From assembly GCA_964617665.1 (NCBI GenBank), contig CAZUAH010000811.1:1-5216 (forward strand): a DNA stretch of 5,216 nt. Reading direction: 5' to 3'. Position 1 is the stretch's first letter. Each line of letters begins with the position of its first letter. This stretch comes from JADHUC01 sp964617665 (GTDB lineage Bacteria > Planctomycetota > Planctomycetia > Pirellulales > Pirellulaceae). Shown here piece after piece: positions 1-5,216 of this stretch. The notes under the pieces were generated by a model, which saw only the letters and a list, made by a program, of their open reading frames with translations, did no database searches and had not been told where the DNA came from. The position numbers and the translations under genes were made by a program.

Positions 1-2
1 AC

Positions 3-467
3 AAGGTCTCGACCAGCAGTGCCGCTTTCCGCAAGCCGGAAGTCATCGCCGAGATGGTCAAAGAGTTCGGTCCGGAGAAAGTGACCGTAGCGATCGACGT
101 GGATCAGAACGAGGCCATGCCGTCGGGTTACGAGGTGTACATCGACGGAGGCCGCACGGCAACGGGCGCCGACGCGCTCGACTGGGCTAAGAGGGTTGAT
201 TCGTTTGGGGTGCCGGTGATCCTGCCCACGAGCAAGGCCGGCGACGGTGCCAAAACCGGCTACGACTTGCCGGTCATCCGCGCGATGAACGAAGCTACGA
301 CGGCCCAAATCGTCGCCTCGGGCGGTGCTGGCGAACTGGGCCACTTCTACGAAGCCATCGAGGCCGGCGCCACGGTCTTGTTGGCCGCTTCGGTATTCCA
401 CTTCCACACGATCGGCATCCCGGAACTGAAGGACTACCTCCGCGGGCGAGGTGTGAACGTTAACTGA
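3..467 (+). CDS. hisF: Imidazole glycerol phosphate synthase subunit HisF, 3' part
   Basis: This is the C-terminal 154 residues of HisF, the cyclase subunit that with glutaminase HisH turns PRFAR and ammonia into imidazole glycerol phosphate and AICAR in cytoplasmic histidine synthesis. The frame is open from the window edge; the first ATG at 54 is internal. Visible family landmarks are KVS at the start, the AID strand with the catalytic Asp (codon 96-98; D130 in Thermotoga HisF), TSxxxDGxKxGYD, the phosphate-binding ASGGAG, and LAASVFHF near the C-terminus. The usual length is about 253, so roughly 100 residues, including the first catalytic Asp, lie outside. Several usually conserved positions differ: Glu of GAGEILLTS is Val (216-218), the IDRDGT loop reads KAGDGA (234-251), and the phosphate-binding Asn-Thr after KVS reads Ser-Ser. 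It could be a lineage form of HisF or a paralogue; the family is certain, the exact role slightly less so. Confidence 0.93.
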   Translation, partial: KVSTSSAAFRKPEVIAEMVKEFGPEKVTVAIDVDQNEAMPSGYEVYIDGGRTATGADALDWAKRVDSFGVPVILPTSKAGDGAKTGYDLPVIRAMNEATTAQIVASGGAGELGHFYEAIEAGATVLLAASVFHFHTIGIPELKDYLRGRGVNVN

Positions 468-502
468 TCGCAATGAAAAGCGGAACGACGAACGACCTCT
501 GA

Positions 503-520
503 CCGGGCTCTCGCGCTCGG
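503..520 (+). other. Small hairpin downstream of hisF
   Basis: CCGGGC and GCTCGG form a 6-bp stem (one G-U pair) around a 6-base loop, 35 bases after the hisF stop. No T run follows, so it is not a convincing intrinsic terminator, and hisF and the next gene could share a transcript. It may be chance in GC-rich DNA. Confidence 0.25.
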
Positions 521-542
521 CACATTCACCCTTTCCAACCAC

Positions 543-547
543 AGGAG
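543..547 (+). promoter_or_regulatory. Ribosome binding site of the SGNH-Dabb gene
   Basis: AGGAG sits 9 bases before the ATG at 557, a strong Shine-Dalgarno match that fixes this start and gives the protein an intact N-terminal export signal. Confidence 0.8.
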
Positions 548-556
548 ACTACAACC

Positions 557-1591
557 ATGAGGCGATTCTCCCACTTGACCAACGCTGTGCTTATTCAGGC
601 AATTTTGATTCCCCTCGTCTTCTCGGCCTCAGGTCAGCGACATTCGTTGGCGGACGAATGCGAACTGAAGAAGAATGATCGCATTGTATTCTTGGGCGAT
701 TCAATCACAGCGGGAGGCGTGCGCAAGGATGGCTACGTTACACTGGTCGCGAATGCGATTGCCGAATGTCACAGCGATTTGGGGATTAAAGTCATTGGTG
801 CGGGGATCAGCGGCCATAAGGTTCCGGACTGCCAGAAGCGGCTGGAAAAGGACGTGCTGGACAAGGAACCTACGATCGTGGTGATCTACATCGGTATCAA
901 CGACGTGTGGCACTGGAATCGCGACGCGGGCACCACCAAGGAGAAGTTCGAAGAAGGTCTGCACGATCTGATCAAACGCTCTCAGGACGTTGGAGCCCGT
1001 GTGGTTCTTTGTACGCCAAGTGTGATTGGCGAAAAGACGGACAGCTCCAACAAGTTCGACGCTATGCTCGCGGAATACTCCGCCATCAGTCGCAAAGTGG
1101 CTGCTGCGACCGGCAGCCAAATGGTGGACCTGCGCAAGAAGTTCCAGACCTACTTGGAACAGCACAACAAAGAGAACGGTGAGAAGAACGTGCTGACCAC
1201 CGACGGAGTGCATCTGAACGCCGCAGGCAACCGGTTTGTCGCTGACTGCATGCTAGAAGGCCTGGGTGTTGGCAACGTTACGCCGGGCCGTTTGCTGCGA
1301 CACGTCGTGATGTTCAAGTTCAAGGATGGAACCACCGCGGAGGACGTCGAGCGTATCGAGCAAGCCTTTGCGGCATTGCCCGGCAAGATCGAAGCTATCT
1401 ACGACTTTGAATTCGGCACGGATGTGAGCGTCGAGGGCAAATCAGCCGGCTTCACGCACTGTTTCCTGGTCACCTTCCGCAGCGAAGCCGAACGGGCGAT
1501 CTACCTGCCGCACGCGGCGCACAAAGAGTTCATCTCGATAGTCGGCCCGCACATTGACGACGTGTTGGTAGTGGACTACTGGACTCGCTGA
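557..1591 (+). CDS. Exported SGNH/GDSL hydrolase with C-terminal Dabb domain
   Basis: A 344-residue protein in three parts. Residues 1 to about 32 look like a signal peptide: Arg-Arg near the start, a hydrophobic core at 10-24, and a possible cleavage site after the Ala at 32. Residues 40-238 form an SGNH/GDSL esterase with its blocks in order: GDSIT (nucleophile Ser49), GISG (oxyanion Gly, 83-86), GIND (Asn115), and DGVH (Asp216 and His219). Residues 245-342 match the Dabb (stress-responsive dimeric alpha/beta barrel) family: RHVVMFKFKDGT at the start, GFTHCFLVTF, the LPHAAHKEF segment, and DVLVVDYW at the end. Related SGNH enzymes remove acetyl or acyl groups from carbohydrates or lipids; no substrate can be read here. 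The fusion would place the Dabb domain outside the cytoplasm. It lies 89 bases after hisF on the same strand without an obvious functional link. Confidence 0.9.
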   Translation: MRRFSHLTNAVLIQAILIPLVFSASGQRHSLADECELKKNDRIVFLGDSITAGGVRKDGYVTLVANAIAECHSDLGIKVIGAGISGHKVPDCQKRLEKDVLDKEPTIVVIYIGINDVWHWNRDAGTTKEKFEEGLHDLIKRSQDVGARVVLCTPSVIGEKTDSSNKFDAMLAEYSAISRKVAAATGSQMVDLRKKFQTYLEQHNKENGEKNVLTTDGVHLNAAGNRFVADCMLEGLGVGNVTPGRLLRHVVMFKFKDGTTAEDVERIEQAFAALPGKIEAIYDFEFGTDVSVEGKSAGFTHCFLVTFRSEAERAIYLPHAAHKEFISIVGPHIDDVLVVDYWTR

Positions 1592-1601
1592 GCCGTGAGA
1601 A

Positions 1602-1615
1602 GCCGCAGAGGCGGC
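1602..1615. terminator. GC hairpin between convergent genes
   Basis: GCCGC-AGAG-GCGGC is a perfect 5-bp stem with a 4-base loop in the 46-base gap between the convergent esterase and prenyl synthase genes. It could end transcription from both sides, but neither strand has a proper T run after the stem (on the minus strand TTCTC follows), so it is only a candidate. Confidence 0.3.
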
Positions 1616-1637
1616 GAAAGAACAGGCGGCGGCTGGT

Positions 1638-3494
1638 CTATTGGCTGGCCGCCACGGGCAATTGGACGGAGTAGACTGGCGACGCCCGACCGGCGGCTTC
1701 CGTGGGCGGATCCAAGACCACATCGACTAGATACTTGAAGAGCCGCCGCAACGTTTCCGGTCGAATTTCTTCGGCAACTGCCGCGGCACGCTCTTGATGT
1801 TTGTCGACAAGGCGACGAGCTTTTTCGAAGACGGCCGCCTCGTGGTAGAGTTGCCGAACGCGGTTGATGCGAATCGCGGCTGGCCGGCCATCCTCGGTGA
1901 CTAGCGAAATCAACTCGTTTTGCTTCTCCGTGGGCAGTGCTTCCATGCCGAGCGCCCATAACACTGTGGGCCGGCCGCCGATGGTGTCGCCGCCGGCGGA
2001 CATCTTGTTGTGGTTGTCGCCTCGCCAATCGTTCAAGTCGTTTACAATCTGGAAGGCAGCGCCCAGATTGCGGGCAAACTGGCGGATCGGCTGGACATAC
2101 TCGTCGGCCGGACCCGCCAGACGAATGCCGGTGTACAACGCGGCCTCGAAAGCCGGCGCCGTCTTCAACGCGTAGATCTTCAGCGCGTCAATCGCTTTCA
2201 GACGTTTGCTGCGCGAGTCCCGCCATAGCAGTTCTGCCCCTTGGCCTTCCGTCAGTCTTCTGTGCGCTTCGGCCAAGGCGTCGACGATGTCCGCCACCAC
2301 CTCCGAGCCCAGGCTACCAGATTCGCGGCTGACCAGCCGATAACCCATGCCGATCATGTAATCGCCTACATTGATGGCGGTGGCTGTTCCGTGTTGGTGG
2401 TGCAGCGTCTTCCCGCCGTATCGGAAATTGTCATCGTCTTCGATATCGTCGTGGACCAGCGACGCCTTGTGGAACGTCTCGATGGCCACTGCAGCGCGTT
2501 TCACAGCGTCGGGCAATTGGGCCAGGTGTTCGGCGCCATCGTGCAACATGCCCTTGCCGCCGGTCATCGCATCGTACACGGCCAGTGTGATGAAAGGCCG
2601 CGAGTACTTGCCGCCCTTAGACAAGAAATCGTACGTGACGGCCTCCGTCGCAGCGATTGGATCCAGCGCTCCCAACCCCTGGCCGTTGATCTCCGAAAGA
2701 CGGGGACCACCGCGGGCACGCGGTACGAGTCGCTCCAACTCGTCCGGCTCGAACATCTTCGTCGCCGCACGCATCAGGTGGAGATAGGTACGAGTCTGTT
2801 GACCCGGCCGTGCGCCCCGTGAGCGAATCATGTCGTGGACCCAATCTTCGTCCACAGACGTGTCACGGCAGTTGCTGGACAACAATGGTACGGCCATGCA
2901 GGGAATGCCCGCCAACAGGATCTTGTCGAACGCCTTCTCCAGAACGTTCAAGCAGGCGACACCGATTATCGAATCTACCGTGCCACTGACGATGATCTTC
3001 ATGACGATCGGAGAGCCCTCGGCGACCAGCACCTTGTAGCCCATCTCGTCGGCAGCAGCACGAAAATCCGCGATACTGCACGCGCCACATTCCTGGCAGG
3101 CAAGGCCGGCTTCATCATAGTCCGCCGGGCAGCCCTCAGAGTGTCTCAGGCAATGTGGCAACAGAAACAGACGACGCGATGGCTGAGTAGATGCGACTTG
3201 ATCTCGCCAGAACTCGGAGGCCAGCATGACCATGGTCCAGCCGACGTATTGCTCGGGCAGACCGAATTCCTGCAGGACAGCACGCGCAATGTGTTCCGTC
3301 TCGTCCTTAGTCCGCGGATTCGACTTATCGAGCGAGGATGCAACTTCGGCGCACTTGGCACGAATCCCTTCGCGTATCGAGCGCTGATCGGGTACGTGTT
3401 TCAGATGCGTTGTCTTGCGAGGTTGGGATTCTCTCGGGGCGGTTGCAGATGTCGCCGGTTCGGCGACCCGTCCCGAGGGAGAGGTGATCGTCAA
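1638..3494 (-). CDS. DUF116 - polyprenyl synthetase fusion protein
   Basis: A 618-residue protein. Residues 1-60 are polar linker. Residues about 60-225 match DUF116: LPHCLR at 112-117, GCPAD at 121-125, the cluster C133-x2-C136-x2-C139, GVAC ending at C181, and further Cys at 199 and 209; the pattern suggests an iron-sulphur or other metal site. Residues about 280-595 are a trans-isoprenyl diphosphate synthase that would extend allylic diphosphates with IPP: GGKYSRP at 294-300 (IPP-binding Lys and Arg kept), first Asp motif HDDIEDDD at 348-355, RYGGKTLHHQHGT, KTA at 444-446, and a second motif FQIVNDLND where the first Asp of DDxxD is Asn485. The residues 4 and 5 before the first motif are Ser and Ala, so no bulky block is seen and a product longer than C15 is plausible. 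The plain enzyme is about 300-350 residues, so the fusion doubles it. The TTG start is supported by AGAGGA 7 bases upstream; an in-frame stop lies at 3522-3524 and the first internal ATG is far inside DUF116. Confidence 0.9.
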   Translation of the reverse strand: MTITSPSGRVAEPATSATAPRESQPRKTTHLKHVPDQRSIREGIRAKCAEVASSLDKSNPRTKDETEHIARAVLQEFGLPEQYVGWTMVMLASEFWRDQVASTQPSRRLFLLPHCLRHSEGCPADYDEAGLACQECGACSIADFRAAADEMGYKVLVAEGSPIVMKIIVSGTVDSIIGVACLNVLEKAFDKILLAGIPCMAVPLLSSNCRDTSVDEDWVHDMIRSRGARPGQQTRTYLHLMRAATKMFEPDELERLVPRARGGPRLSEINGQGLGALDPIAATEAVTYDFLSKGGKYSRPFITLAVYDAMTGGKGMLHDGAEHLAQLPDAVKRAAVAIETFHKASLVHDDIEDDDNFRYGGKTLHHQHGTATAINVGDYMIGMGYRLVSRESGSLGSEVVADIVDALAEAHRRLTEGQGAELLWRDSRSKRLKAIDALKIYALKTAPAFEAALYTGIRLAGPADEYVQPIRQFARNLGAAFQIVNDLNDWRGDNHNKMSAGGDTIGGRPTVLWALGMEALPTEKQNELISLVTEDGRPAAIRINRVRQLYHEAAVFEKARRLVDKHQERAAAVAEEIRPETLRRLFKYLVDVVLDPPTEAAGRASPVYSVQLPVAASQ

Positions 3495-3501
3495 GTTGCT
3501 A

Positions 3502-3507
3502 TCCTCT
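3502..3507 (-). promoter_or_regulatory. Ribosome binding site deciding the TTG start of the fusion gene
   Basis: On the minus strand AGAGGA lies 7 bases before the TTG at 3494-3492. With a stop codon upstream in frame and no ATG or GTG between, it is the best evidence that translation starts at this TTG. Confidence 0.65.
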
Positions 3508-3544
3508 GATGCAGTACTCGTTCATGCAGGGGGCGGCATCTGCG

Positions 3545-3619
3545 TCAGCAGTGACACAGTCGGGGCATTATGTGCCCGTAGTAGGAATGCCGCGAAGATT
3601 TCTTCCGGGGGAAGGCCAT
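3545..3619 (-). CDS. Possible 24-residue leader peptide, uncertain
   Basis: A short minus-strand frame with an ATG and, 9 bases upstream, GAAGG (3629-3633) as a possible ribosome binding site. The product would begin MAFPRKKSS and end in Cys-His-Cys; it is basic (about five Lys/Arg in the first ten residues) and rich in aromatic residues and His. It ends 50 bases before the TTG of the DUF116-prenyl synthase gene, a suitable place for a leader peptide or small protein. I do not recognise it. A frame this short arises easily by chance, so it is listed as a candidate only. Confidence 0.2.
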   Translation of the reverse strand: MAFPRKKSSRHSYYGHIMPRLCHC

Positions 3620-3787
3620 AATAGCACACCTTCGCCCAGCCAGAAAACGAAAACGGCCGTTCCGGACGAATTCGCCAGGATTTCCAATTCAATTCTAATT
3701 AACCGTAGTACCACTTGGCCAGTGGGATGAATCAGAGAACGTTAATGTATTCAGCGTGGACCGGGATTGCGGGCCACCCCACTGATT

Positions 3788-4825
3788 TTACCGGGGACGC
3801 TGCGGCTCGTAGCGGCAACAGTCAGGTGGGCAAACGTCGTGGCTCGGACCGTAGACTCCGATCGCCTCTCGATTTGGGGTCGGGCTGAGCCGCTCGGCGA
3901 TGAGTTCACGGATCATCTGTACGAACCGTGGATGGGCCCCAACCGTGGCGGCCCGCTGCATGTTAATACGCAGATTCTCGCATAATTGCTTGACTTCGAG
4001 ATCTAGATCGTAGAGCACCTCTAGGTGGTCCGAGAGAAATCCTATTGGTGCAATGACGACATCCTTTGGCTGGCTCTCGCTGTGCAGTGTCTTTACGGCC
4101 TCGCACACATCTGGCTCCAACCAAGGTTGGCTGGGTGGCCCGCTGCGGCTCTGGTAGACGATCCGGTAGTTCTCGTGTCCAAGTCGCTCAGAGACCAACC
4201 GAGCCGTTTCGCGCAACTGCGCTTCGTACTGACAGTTCTTAGCCATCCCCATTGGTATACTGTGCGCTGTGTACAAGATTACGGTTTCGGTGCTGCGCCC
4301 CGCCGGGATTCGGCCCAATGCGTCCCGAACCCGATCGCTCGTTGCTTCGACGAAACCTGGATGATTGAAGAACACCCTAATCTTGTCGATCTCCGGTGCG
4401 GAAGGTCCCACCTCGCGGCAAGCGGCTTCGATGTTCTCCAAGTACTGGCGGCAACCAGAATAAGAACTGTAGGCCGAAGTGACCCATGCCAGCGCGCGGC
4501 GAACGCCGGCATTCGCCATTTGACGCACCGTGTCTGGCAAAAGTGGGTGCCAATTGCGATTCCCCCAGTATATGGACAAATCGATGCCCGCCGATGACAG
4601 TTCCTCGCGCAGGCCGACAATCAATTGCCGAGTCTGTGCGTTGATAGGGCTAACTCCACCAAAGTGATAGTAGTGCTCGGCAACTTCCAGCAATCGTTGC
4701 CTTGGAACGTTCTTACCGCGCAGCACGTTTTCCAAGAAAGGAACAACGTCATCGCGGGACTCGGGGCCGCCAAAGCCCACGATCAAGACGGCATCGTAGG
4801 ACGGGTGGGAGGTGAGTGATGGCAA
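3788..4825 (-). CDS. hemH: Ferrochelatase (protoporphyrin or coproporphyrin type)
   Basis: A 345-residue ferrochelatase, the enzyme that inserts ferrous iron into protoporphyrin IX or coproporphyrin III at or near the end of heme synthesis. Landmarks: YDAVLIVGFGGPES at 10-23, GGVSPIN at 56-62, TAHSIP at 186-191 (metal-site His188), YQSRSGPPSQPWLEPDV at 224-240, and PIGFLSDHLEVLYDLD at 260-275 (catalytic Glu269). Length and spacing suit the bacterial family. Cys125 (in SGCRQY) and a C-terminal CPPDCC (Cys332, 336, 337) resemble the cysteines that bind a [2Fe-2S] cluster in some ferrochelatases, such as the mycobacterial enzyme. The start is TTG: no ATG, GTG or other TTG lies in frame upstream before a stop within the tRNA, and the next usable codons would remove the first beta strand. 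The gene begins one base after tRNA-Glu and ends with TAA. Which porphyrin it uses cannot be told from sequence alone. Confidence 0.95.
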   Translation of the reverse strand: MPSLTSHPSYDAVLIVGFGGPESRDDVVPFLENVLRGKNVPRQRLLEVAEHYYHFGGVSPINAQTRQLIVGLREELSSAGIDLSIYWGNRNWHPLLPDTVRQMANAGVRRALAWVTSAYSSYSGCRQYLENIEAACREVGPSAPEIDKIRVFFNHPGFVEATSDRVRDALGRIPAGRSTETVILYTAHSIPMGMAKNCQYEAQLRETARLVSERLGHENYRIVYQSRSGPPSQPWLEPDVCEAVKTLHSESQPKDVVIAPIGFLSDHLEVLYDLDLEVKQLCENLRINMQRAATVGAHPRFVQMIRELIAERLSPTPNREAIGVYGPSHDVCPPDCCRYEPQRPR

Positions 4826-4826
4826 G

Positions 4827-4899
4827 TGACCCCAACGGGACTCGAACCCGTGTTGCCGGCGTGAAAGGCCGGAGTCCTAGACCGCTAGACGATGGGGCC
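4827..4899 (-). tRNA. tRNA-Glu (anticodon UUC)
   Basis: The minus strand folds into a complete 73-base tRNA. The acceptor stem is GGCCCCA with TGGGGTC (one G-U at the second pair). The D arm has stem GTCT/GGAC. The anticodon arm is CCGGC-CTTTCAC-GCCGG with anticodon UUC at 4863-4865. A 4-base variable loop follows, then T arm ACGGG-TTCGAGT-CCCGT and discriminator A at 4827. The 3' CCA is not encoded; C-TTG follows, where TTG is the hemH start. It decodes glutamate codons; where the C5 pathway is used, charged tRNA-Glu is also the precursor of 5-aminolevulinate for heme. Confidence 0.97.
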
Positions 4900-4922
4900 A
4901 AATGGAATCTGAGAGGCGTCGT

Positions 4923-4935
4923 TTGACGCGGTCAA
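4923..4935. repeat. TTGAC-GCG-GTCAA inverted repeat near the tRNA promoter
   Basis: A perfect 5-bp inverted repeat with a 3-base centre, just downstream of the proposed minus-strand -10 box and so around the expected transcription start. Its position would suit an operator, but it is short and no cognate regulator can be named. Confidence 0.25.
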
Positions 4936-4940
4936 CAGGT

Positions 4941-4967
4941 ATAATACGCGCGGGCGTAATCCGTCAA
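4941..4967 (-). promoter_or_regulatory. Candidate sigma70-type promoter for tRNA-Glu and hemH
   Basis: On the minus strand TTGACG (4962-4967) and TATTAT (4941-4946) each match the -35 and -10 consensus at five of six positions. The spacer is 15 bases, shorter than the ideal 17. Transcription would begin about 35 bases before the tRNA 5' end, which suits a processed tRNA precursor. The same spot also reads TATAAT on the plus strand (4940-4945), but that strand lacks a -35 at proper distance and has no visible gene downstream. Confidence 0.45.
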
Positions 4968-5102
4968 GTGGTGATCTGGTTCGGTGTGTAGTCATGCAGC
5001 CGGCATCGCCGAGGAATAACGCAAGAACAGCTAGCGATGGGCACTAGAATGCGAGGGCAGGCTGTGACGGAAACTGTGTCAGGGGGGAGGGTTTCGGTGG
5101 GC

Positions 5103-5216
5103 CTAGGTTTCGCTTGCAGCTTCACTGGCAGCGCTCGCCGATTCCTGAGCCTGAGCCGCCAATTCATTTCGCTTGATGGCCTCGTAGACCTCACGGCGGT
5201 GAACCGGCACCTCTCT
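5103..5216 (-). CDS. C-terminal 37 residues of an unrecognised protein
   Basis: A frame open from the right window edge to a TAG stop, on the same strand as tRNA-Glu and hemH and 203 bases upstream of the tRNA. The segment begins REVPVHRREVYEAIKRNE, a charged and probably helical stretch, and ends in a tail made almost only of Ala, Ser, Glu and Gln. Such a tail after a basic segment is typical of disordered C-terminal extensions on small basic proteins, but I do not recognise the family. The competing frame on this strand (4964-5194) is Arg/Pro/Cys-rich and looks like a shadow. No clear terminator follows the stop. Confidence 0.6.
   Translation of the reverse strand, partial: REVPVHRREVYEAIKRNELAAQAQESASAASEAASET

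Larger units (their letters stand above)
3495..3787. other. Intergenic spacer between hemH and the prenyl synthase gene
   Basis: This 293-base stretch follows hemH on the minus strand and leads into the fusion gene. It holds no recognisable gene family. Seen in it are an AT-rich patch at about 3680-3703, a perfect palindrome AACGGCCGTT at 3652-3661, a small hairpin CCACT-TGGCC-AGTGG at 3711-3725, and a 24-codon minus-strand reading frame at 3545-3619, listed separately. TAGAAT on the minus strand in the AT-rich patch resembles a -10 box, but no good -35 lies at the right distance. Short plus-strand reading frames here have no family resemblance and were left out. Confidence 0.5.

Noticed and set aside
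701..1213. 170-codon minus-strand frame opposite the esterase
   Set aside because: Antisense to the SGNH domain, whose catalytic blocks are all intact on the plus strand; no recognisable domain in the shadow.
2241..3509. Two long plus-strand frames (2241-2822 and 2835-3509) opposite the prenyl synthase gene
   Set aside because: Both are antisense to a gene with clear family motifs, show no recognisable domains, and have the Arg/Gln/Val-rich make-up expected of shadow frames in GC-rich DNA.
3757..3778. Imperfect inverted repeat just after the hemH stop as a terminator
   Set aside because: The stem has a mismatch and a large loop, and no T run follows on the minus strand.
4025..4597. 190-codon plus-strand frame opposite hemH
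   Set aside because: Antisense to a well-supported ferrochelatase, no family resemblance and no good ribosome binding site noted.
4923..4945. Plus-strand promoter TTGACG ... TATAAT
   Set aside because: The -10 is perfect but the spacer is only 11 bases and no plus-strand gene follows.
4964..5194. 76-codon minus-strand frame upstream of tRNA-Glu
   Set aside because: Arg/Pro/Cys-rich composition without family resemblance, overlaps the candidate promoter, and competes with the more protein-like frame ending at 5103.

Overview
The window reads as moderately GC-rich bacterial chromosome, most likely from a planctomycete. The lineage is an inference from gene style only: a secreted SGNH esterase with a C-terminal Dabb domain, a DUF116-polyprenyl synthetase fusion, and TTG start codons. 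No rRNA or other taxonomic marker is present. No mobile element, CRISPR array or large repeat was seen.

Layout. The left part is on the plus strand: the 3' part of hisF (histidine biosynthesis, cut by the left edge), then an exported SGNH/GDSL hydrolase fused to a Dabb domain. The hydrolase converges on a minus-strand block, with 46 bases and a small GC hairpin between them. Read in its own direction from the right edge, the minus-strand block contains the 3' tail of an unrecognised gene, a roughly 200-base spacer with a candidate promoter, tRNA-Glu(UUC), ferrochelatase (hemH) starting one base after the tRNA, a 293-base spacer with no confident gene, and a 618-residue protein joining a cysteine-rich DUF116 domain to an isoprenyl diphosphate synthase.

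How the genes fit together. In organisms using the C5 pathway, charged tRNA-Glu is the first substrate of heme synthesis and ferrochelatase performs a late or final step, so tRNA-Glu and hemH on one likely transcript are suggestive. The isoprenyl diphosphate synthase could supply quinone side chains or other isoprenoids, so the minus-strand block may serve respiratory cofactor supply; that is inference. HisF and the esterase have no evident link to it.

Most worth a second look: the DUF116-prenyl synthase fusion with an altered second Asp motif, the tRNA-Glu/hemH junction in which the hemH start region overlaps the tRNA, and a HisF that appears to lack a conserved ammonia-gate glutamate.
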